From positions 9,760,797 through 9,824,796 of the forward strand of contig CM060857.1 in assembly GCA_030737835.1 (NCBI GenBank): a stretch of 64,000 nucleotides of DNA, written 5' to 3'. A program made the position numbers and the translations under genes. The notes beneath the pieces were generated by a model. The model was not told where the DNA came from and made no database searches. It worked only from the letters and a program-made list of their open reading frames with translations. Below are positions 59,370-64,000 of this stretch, piece after piece. Every line of letters begins with the position of its first letter. Within the stretch, counting starts at the first letter, position 1. The stretch comes from Acorus gramineus. Its lineage: Eukaryota > Streptophyta > Magnoliopsida > Acorales > Acoraceae.

Positions 59370-60530
59370 CGAATATGCTTTCATTAAGCGATTTTTTCTC
59401 CCACTTCTATACGAAATTGCTATAGGGATTCTCTGCAAACTCATTCTCGGATATAATGTAGTCTTATTAGACTTGTGGTCAGCAAAATGAATGTCTAAAA
59501 CTGACTCTCTTTGGCTGCTGTGTTTATGGCAGATATAGATGCAAGCCTAATAGGGTTTTGAAAATAGGATTGAGTGTGTGATGACATGGGGGCGCAAACA
59601 AAAATGAGAGGATCCTATCAACTCAACATGTTCCGTCCGATCTAGGATAATAAGCTCATGAGCTTGGTCTGGTATTACTTCATCGTTGAGAAATGAAAGA
59701 AGACATTCTTTTTGAGCAAAAATGGATTTAAAAATAGAAGGTTGTTTTAGAGGGGGACCAAAAGGGAGTTCCGCTTCCATTCCCCCCTTTTAAAGACCAA
59801 ATCACAAACTGTTCTCAACAGTTGCAATCAGTTATAACTGTCTCGAAGTTAAATTTTTAATTAATCGAATTTTATACACATAATGCATCATACAAAACGT
59901 TTAAAATTAATACACTATTAAAATGTTATAAGCATTTAATGTGAAAGTGCTGAGTGCTGAATAATGCACTTGTGCACACATATGTATTGCACGTGCAAAC
60001 CCATGTGCACTTGTACTTGTTACACGTTAACAATATATGTGCACAGCCCTCATTTATATATCACTTCAATCCAAACCATTTAACCAATGTTGGATTATTT
60101 AAAAAACTTCATTTGCAAAACCCAAATATTACAACACAAAGAAAATAAAATACATGAAACTTTGATTATAATAAATCAAGAAAAATAAACTCAACACCCT
60201 TTCGCATGCCTTTTTCTAGAAAATTTCAGCACAAGGAAAACAAAAATATTACACTGGCTCAATTTGGATTCTCACATATTCTAATTTTTTAAGTATACCT
60301 TGGATTAATAAAATAATTTTTTATTATAAAATTAAAATACATACTCGATTCATATATTTTAAAGTTTTTATAACAAATTATATACTATCATCATAATAAA
60401 ATAATATACATTGCATCAGGGATCAAACATTAACATGCTAAAATAATATACATTACATCAGGGATCAAACACAGCATGAAGGTTGTGACATTTGAGGCTG
60501 ATAAAGAGACATATCAACTTTGAATATATT
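59370..60530. other. Sequence upstream of copia gag; possible decayed 5' LTR, otherwise nothing
   Basis: The stretch between copia gag and the foldback should hold the leader and 5' LTR of the copia element. On the minus strand, a TATA-like TTTAAAAGG near 59785 and an A/T-rich upstream part fit an LTR, but I found no PBS or TG start. No other gene seen; 59954-60148 has a short open frame without features. Confidence 0.35.
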
Positions 60531-61084
60531 TTTTTTTTGGAAAAATCCATACAACCCCTTTAAATCTGACTGAAATCCACGTAACCCCCGAACTTTTCTT
60601 AAAATCGATATAACCCTCTGTAAACACCTAATAAATTTAAATAACCCTCTGAATAAAATTTTTATTAATAAATGATGAATATTTTACAAATGTTTCATTT
60701 GATTAACCCTGATTAAAAACACAATATACTAAAAAAATCACTATAATGTGTTAAAAATGTGAAAAATATTATAAAAATGACGATTTTACCCTCTCTGGAT
60801 ATATTATAAAACCCTACCTAGAAGGGTAAAATCGTCATTTACATAATTTTTTTTGCATTTTTAACACATTGTAGAATTTTTTTGGTATATCGTGTTTTCT
60901 ATCAAGGTTAACCAAACATAATATTTACAAAATATTCATCATATGTGAACATAAATTTTATTCAGGGGGTTATTTGGATTTACTAAATATTTCAGGGGGT
61001 TATATGGATTTTAAGAAACGTTAGGGGGTTATATAGATTTCAATCAATTTACAGGGGGTTATATGGAGTTTTCCCCTTTTTTTC
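60531..61084. mobile_element. Foldback element, ~550 bp, directly upstream of the MEF9-like locus
   Basis: Left arm (60539-60800) and inverted right arm (60815-61078) align for about 260 bp. Both read GGAAAA.TCCATA.AACCCC, then AACCCCC blocks, ATGATGAATATTTT, AATGTGTTAAAAATG and GACGATTTTACCC. A 20-30 bp spacer separates the arms. Both ends abut T-rich runs, so a target duplication (likely T-rich) cannot be fixed. It ends about 70 bp before the likely MEF9 start codon, and one spurious upstream ATG (61063) lies inside it. Confidence 0.8.
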
Positions 61085-61155
61085 TTTTGACATTGCCCGC
61101 GCGTACGCCGCAATCGTCGCATCGTAAGAGACGATGCGGAGAGCGCGATCGGGAG

Positions 61156-63237
61156 ATGACCAGATTCACCACCAATTCCATCTTCGCATACACTGTGATG
61201 GCTGCGACGTCGAGACCGAAGAGCCTCCACCGTCCGATCGCGCATCCTCGCTTCTCTTCCTCTCCACCCTTCCCTCCTTCGACCCCCCTCGAGAGCGCCA
61301 GCTGCGACGATCTCGCGCTCCGGGCACAGAACAAGTGCCTCTCCCGCCTCATCCGCGTCTGTCGCCTCCACGAGGCCCAGCGGATGTTCGACGGCCTCCA
61401 CAGGCGGAACACCGTGACGTGGAACACCATGATCGCCGCCCACATACGCAACCGCGACTTCTCCCGCGCGCGTAGGCTGTTCGACGGGATGCCGGAGAGG
61501 GACCCTGTGTCGTGGAACACCATGCTTTCGGGCTACGCCGGCTTCGCGGGCTACTTCGAGGAGGCGCGGACCCTGTTCGATCGGATGCCCGAGAGAGACG
61601 CCGTGTCGTGGAACACGATGATCGCCGCGTGTTCGCGGAACGGGCGGACGGGGGAAGCCGCGCGCCTTTTCAAAGCGATGCCCGGGAGGAACGCCGTCTC
61701 GTGGAACACGCTCATGATGGGGTTCCTCGAAAACGGGGAGGTTGAGAAGGCGGTGGAGGTCTTTAGAGGAATTCCATCTCGGGATTCCTCGAGTCTGAGC
61801 GCGCTCGTTAGGGGTCTTGCGAGGAACAATATGCTGCGCGCCGCGGAAGATGTGTTGCTTGGTTTGGATTTCACGCGCGATGGAGCCTTGGATGCTTATA
61901 ATACGTTGATCGCCGCGTACGGTCAACGCGGGATGGTCATGGAAGCGCGTCAAATGTTTGATCGAATTTCCCACATCCATAAGGATGCGGTGTCTTGGAA
62001 TTCTATGAGTATGTGTTATGTGAAAACTGGTGACCTTAGCGCGGCTCGCGCAATGTTCAATGAGACTCCGCAAAAGGACTGCGTTTCAATGTTCAACTGA
62101 TCACCGGGCTCGTCAACGCATCTGAAATGGATGAGGCGGAAACTCTCTTCCGGCGAATGCTCGAACCCGACTCGTGGACCTGGACTTTGATGGTGTCGGG
62201 CTTCGCCCAGAAGGGGGAGCTTGAGAAGGCGCAATGCATCTTCAACCGGATGCCTCGCAAGACATTGGTCTCATGGAATTCGATGATCGCGGGGCATGAG
62301 CGGAACGGGGACCTTGAAGGGGGGATTAAGCTTTTCTCTAGAATGCGAGACTCTGGAGAAAGGCCGGACCGGCACACCTTGTCTTCCGTGCTCGGTGCTT
62401 GCGCGGGTCTCGCTGTGCTCAGGCTTGGAATGCAAATCCATCAGCTCGTCGAGAAAACGCTGATCGCGGACACACCTATCAACAACTCCCTCATCGCGAT
62501 GTACTCCTGATGCGGAAGCATATCGGATGTGAAGGCCGTCTTCCATGGTGTGACGACGAGAAAAGATGCCGTGACGTGGAATTGCCATGATCGGGGGGTA
62601 CGCCCACCACGGCTTCGCGCGCGAAGCTTTGAATCTCTTTGAGGAGATGAAAAGTGCGCGTGTGAGACCGACCCACGTGACGTTCATTTCCGCGCTGCAC
62701 GCGTGCGGACATGCGGGCTTAGTCAATGAGGGCAGAGAGCAATTCGATTCAATGGTTTCCGAGTTTGGGATAACCCCGCACGTCGAACACTACGCATCGC
62801 TTGTGGACATCATGGGGCGGTATGGGAGGCTTGAAGATGCGTTGGACGTGATACGAAACATGCCGGTCTCCCCGGGGTGGGCCATTTGGGGGGCGTTGCT
62901 TGGGGCCGCCCTGGCGCATGACGACATGGGGTTTGTGAAAGTGGCGGCGGAAGCGTTGATGGAGATCAAGCCGGAGAACGCCGTGCCGTACGTGACGCTG
63001 TTCAATGTGTGCGCGGATGCGAAGAGATGGGAGGATGCGGGGAGGGTGAGGGATGAGATGGGGAGGAGGGGGATCAAGAAACAACGTGGGCAGAGTTGGA
63101 TTGAGGTGGGGGAGAGGGTTTGCGCGTTCGGTTCCGGGGATGGGTCGGGTCTTTGCATGGCTGAGGTTTATGCATTGATTGAGGGGTTAGATAGAGCATG
63201 CAGAGGTCTGTGCAATGAGAGCGAAAGTGATATATAG
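61156..63237 (+). pseudogene. MEF9-like mitochondrial RNA-editing PPR protein (E subclass), disrupted
   Basis: The reading order matches my recollection of Arabidopsis At1g62260 (MEF9), which is required for editing a site in mitochondrial nad7. Visible are tandem PPR motifs (NTVTWNTMIAAHI, DPVSWNTMLSGYAG, DAVSWNTMIAACSRNG, the SSSLSALVRGLARN motif), GDLEGGIKLFSRMRDSGERPD, GMQIHQLVEKT, HYASLVDIMGRYGR and an E-type tail with WIEVGERV. Three lesions break it: a deletion (about 4 bp) near 62087, a TGA for a usual Arg at 62508-62510, and an extra base near 62583. The start is 61156 or 61198, each giving a Ser/Pro/Arg-rich presequence. GC is far above the surroundings. Sequence error is the main alternative to a true pseudogene. 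Confidence 0.88.
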
Positions 63238-63816
63238 ATCTGATTTAGCGTTGCACACGTGAATCGTACAACAAAATTTCAAAAAATTCCATCAATAACT
63301 TAACATTCACGTGGACGCTCAAATTTACTTTCCTAGATATTGTTCTTAATTTCTTATACAGACACCAAAATTGATACATAAAATAAAATAAAATAACAAT
63401 AATATGGTTAAGAGTTTATTTGTATCTGTGTTTAGGTAGATTCAACATTGTTTTTGCCTCTTTTGTGTTAATTTTTTCCCGCTTCATAAGTTCTGAAAAA
63501 ACATTTTCCATGATTTTTAAAAGGTCGGCGCAACCGCACATTCAAACCGATCCCAAGTGAAATCTTAAGCTCTCTCTTAGAACATGCATGCACATTCACA
63601 CAAAAGTTATTAATTAAGTGCCACGATTTTTTAAATAAACATCAACATAAGAAATTAGGATTTAAAGATACGCATATATGAGGAGAGGCATGGAAGGCCT
63701 TGGGATTTTTTCCAATCATCATTGCATTCCCAGTCATGTAAAATAAGAGTTTTGTTACATTTAATGTTTTTATATTATATAGTCATGTACATCTCGTTAA
63801 CATTCACTCATTGTAT
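63238..63816. other. AT-rich intergenic DNA, nothing recognised
   Basis: Downstream of the PPR locus; no coding, RNA or element signature apart from simple A/T repeats. Confidence 0.5.
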
Positions 63817-64000
63817 CTGTTAAAGAATCATTATTAGGATAATATTATATCTTTATTATCATTATTGTGATATTATTAGTTATTATTAGTTTCCTAGATT
63901 TCCTAGATTCCTTATCTGTATTTTAGGGTTTCCTCTATGTATCTATAAATAGAGTCCTTTGGATCCTCTAATATAATAACAATAATTCCCTTTTCTTTAT
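63817..64000 (+). mobile_element. Partial LTR at the window edge
   Basis: Starts TGTTAAAGAATCATTATTAGG, continues with TTATTAG/CTAGATT repeats and TTTAGGGTTTCCTCTATG, and has a TATA box (CTATAAATAG at about 63943-63952). This is the upstream part of a plant LTR, probably Ty1/copia type. The remainder lies beyond the window. Confidence 0.55.

Noticed and set aside
61063..61155. Upstream in-frame ATG for the MEF9-like gene
   Set aside because: It lies in the foldback arm and adds 31 residues without resemblance to a presequence; starts at 61156 or 61198 fit better.
61021..62073. 350-codon minus-strand frame opposite the MEF9-like locus
   Set aside because: Antisense shadow of a GC-rich PPR coding sequence; the plus strand carries the recognisable motifs.

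Overview
The window is nuclear DNA of a flowering plant. It holds spliced genes with GT-AG introns, two genes of the land-plant-expanded PPR family, a plant RING-CH gene and many plant-type transposons. One single-exon PPR locus is very GC-rich while the surrounding DNA is very AT-rich, which hints at a monocot or another lineage with bimodal gene GC; that is inference only. I found no CRISPR array, tRNA or rRNA gene, and recognised no organelle insert.

Layout. 1-0.8 kb: the end of an unidentified plus-strand exon, then a relic of a duplicated 3' flank. 0.8-9.8 kb: a full-length but broken L1-type LINE on the minus strand with a degenerate 14-bp target duplication, split by a 2.6 kb solo LTR. 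10-14 kb: a LINE scrap, several orphan exon-like blocks and a decayed copy of the RING-CH gene (exon 2 with a premature stop). 14.2-17.2 kb: an intact P-class PPR gene resembling Arabidopsis At1g74580. 17.4-31.4 kb: a nested pile: outer inverted flanks, a DNA transposon with 23-bp terminal inverted repeats, a Tat-like Ty3/gypsy element that lacks integrase and carries an antisense ORF, and a 3.6 kb solo LTR inside that ORF. 30.7-39.3 kb: AT-rich intergenic DNA with a hairpin minisatellite, foldback transposons with 9-bp target duplications and a 5'-truncated LINE.

39.7-46.4 kb: a complete seven-coding-exon RING-CH (C4HC3) membrane E3 ligase gene on the minus strand, with one GC-AG intron and MITEs in its introns. 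47-60.5 kb: a second pile: an LTR element with 2.2 kb LTRs and only about 365 bp between them, a Ty1/copia relic cut in two, an LTR-like insertion between its halves, and a third solo LTR (3.0 kb) nested in that insertion. 60.5-63.2 kb: a 550-bp foldback directly upstream of a MEF9-like mitochondrial RNA-editing PPR gene that carries three disabling lesions. 63.8 kb to the end: the start of another LTR.

Only two genes look intact: the PPR gene at 14.2-16.5 kb and the RING-CH gene. Most of the rest is retrotransposon and DNA-transposon debris. The most informative parts are the three solo LTRs of one family with perfect 5-bp target duplications, the long-armed foldbacks with 9-bp duplications, the near-empty LTR element, and the RING-CH duplicate, which lets later MITE insertions be placed in time.
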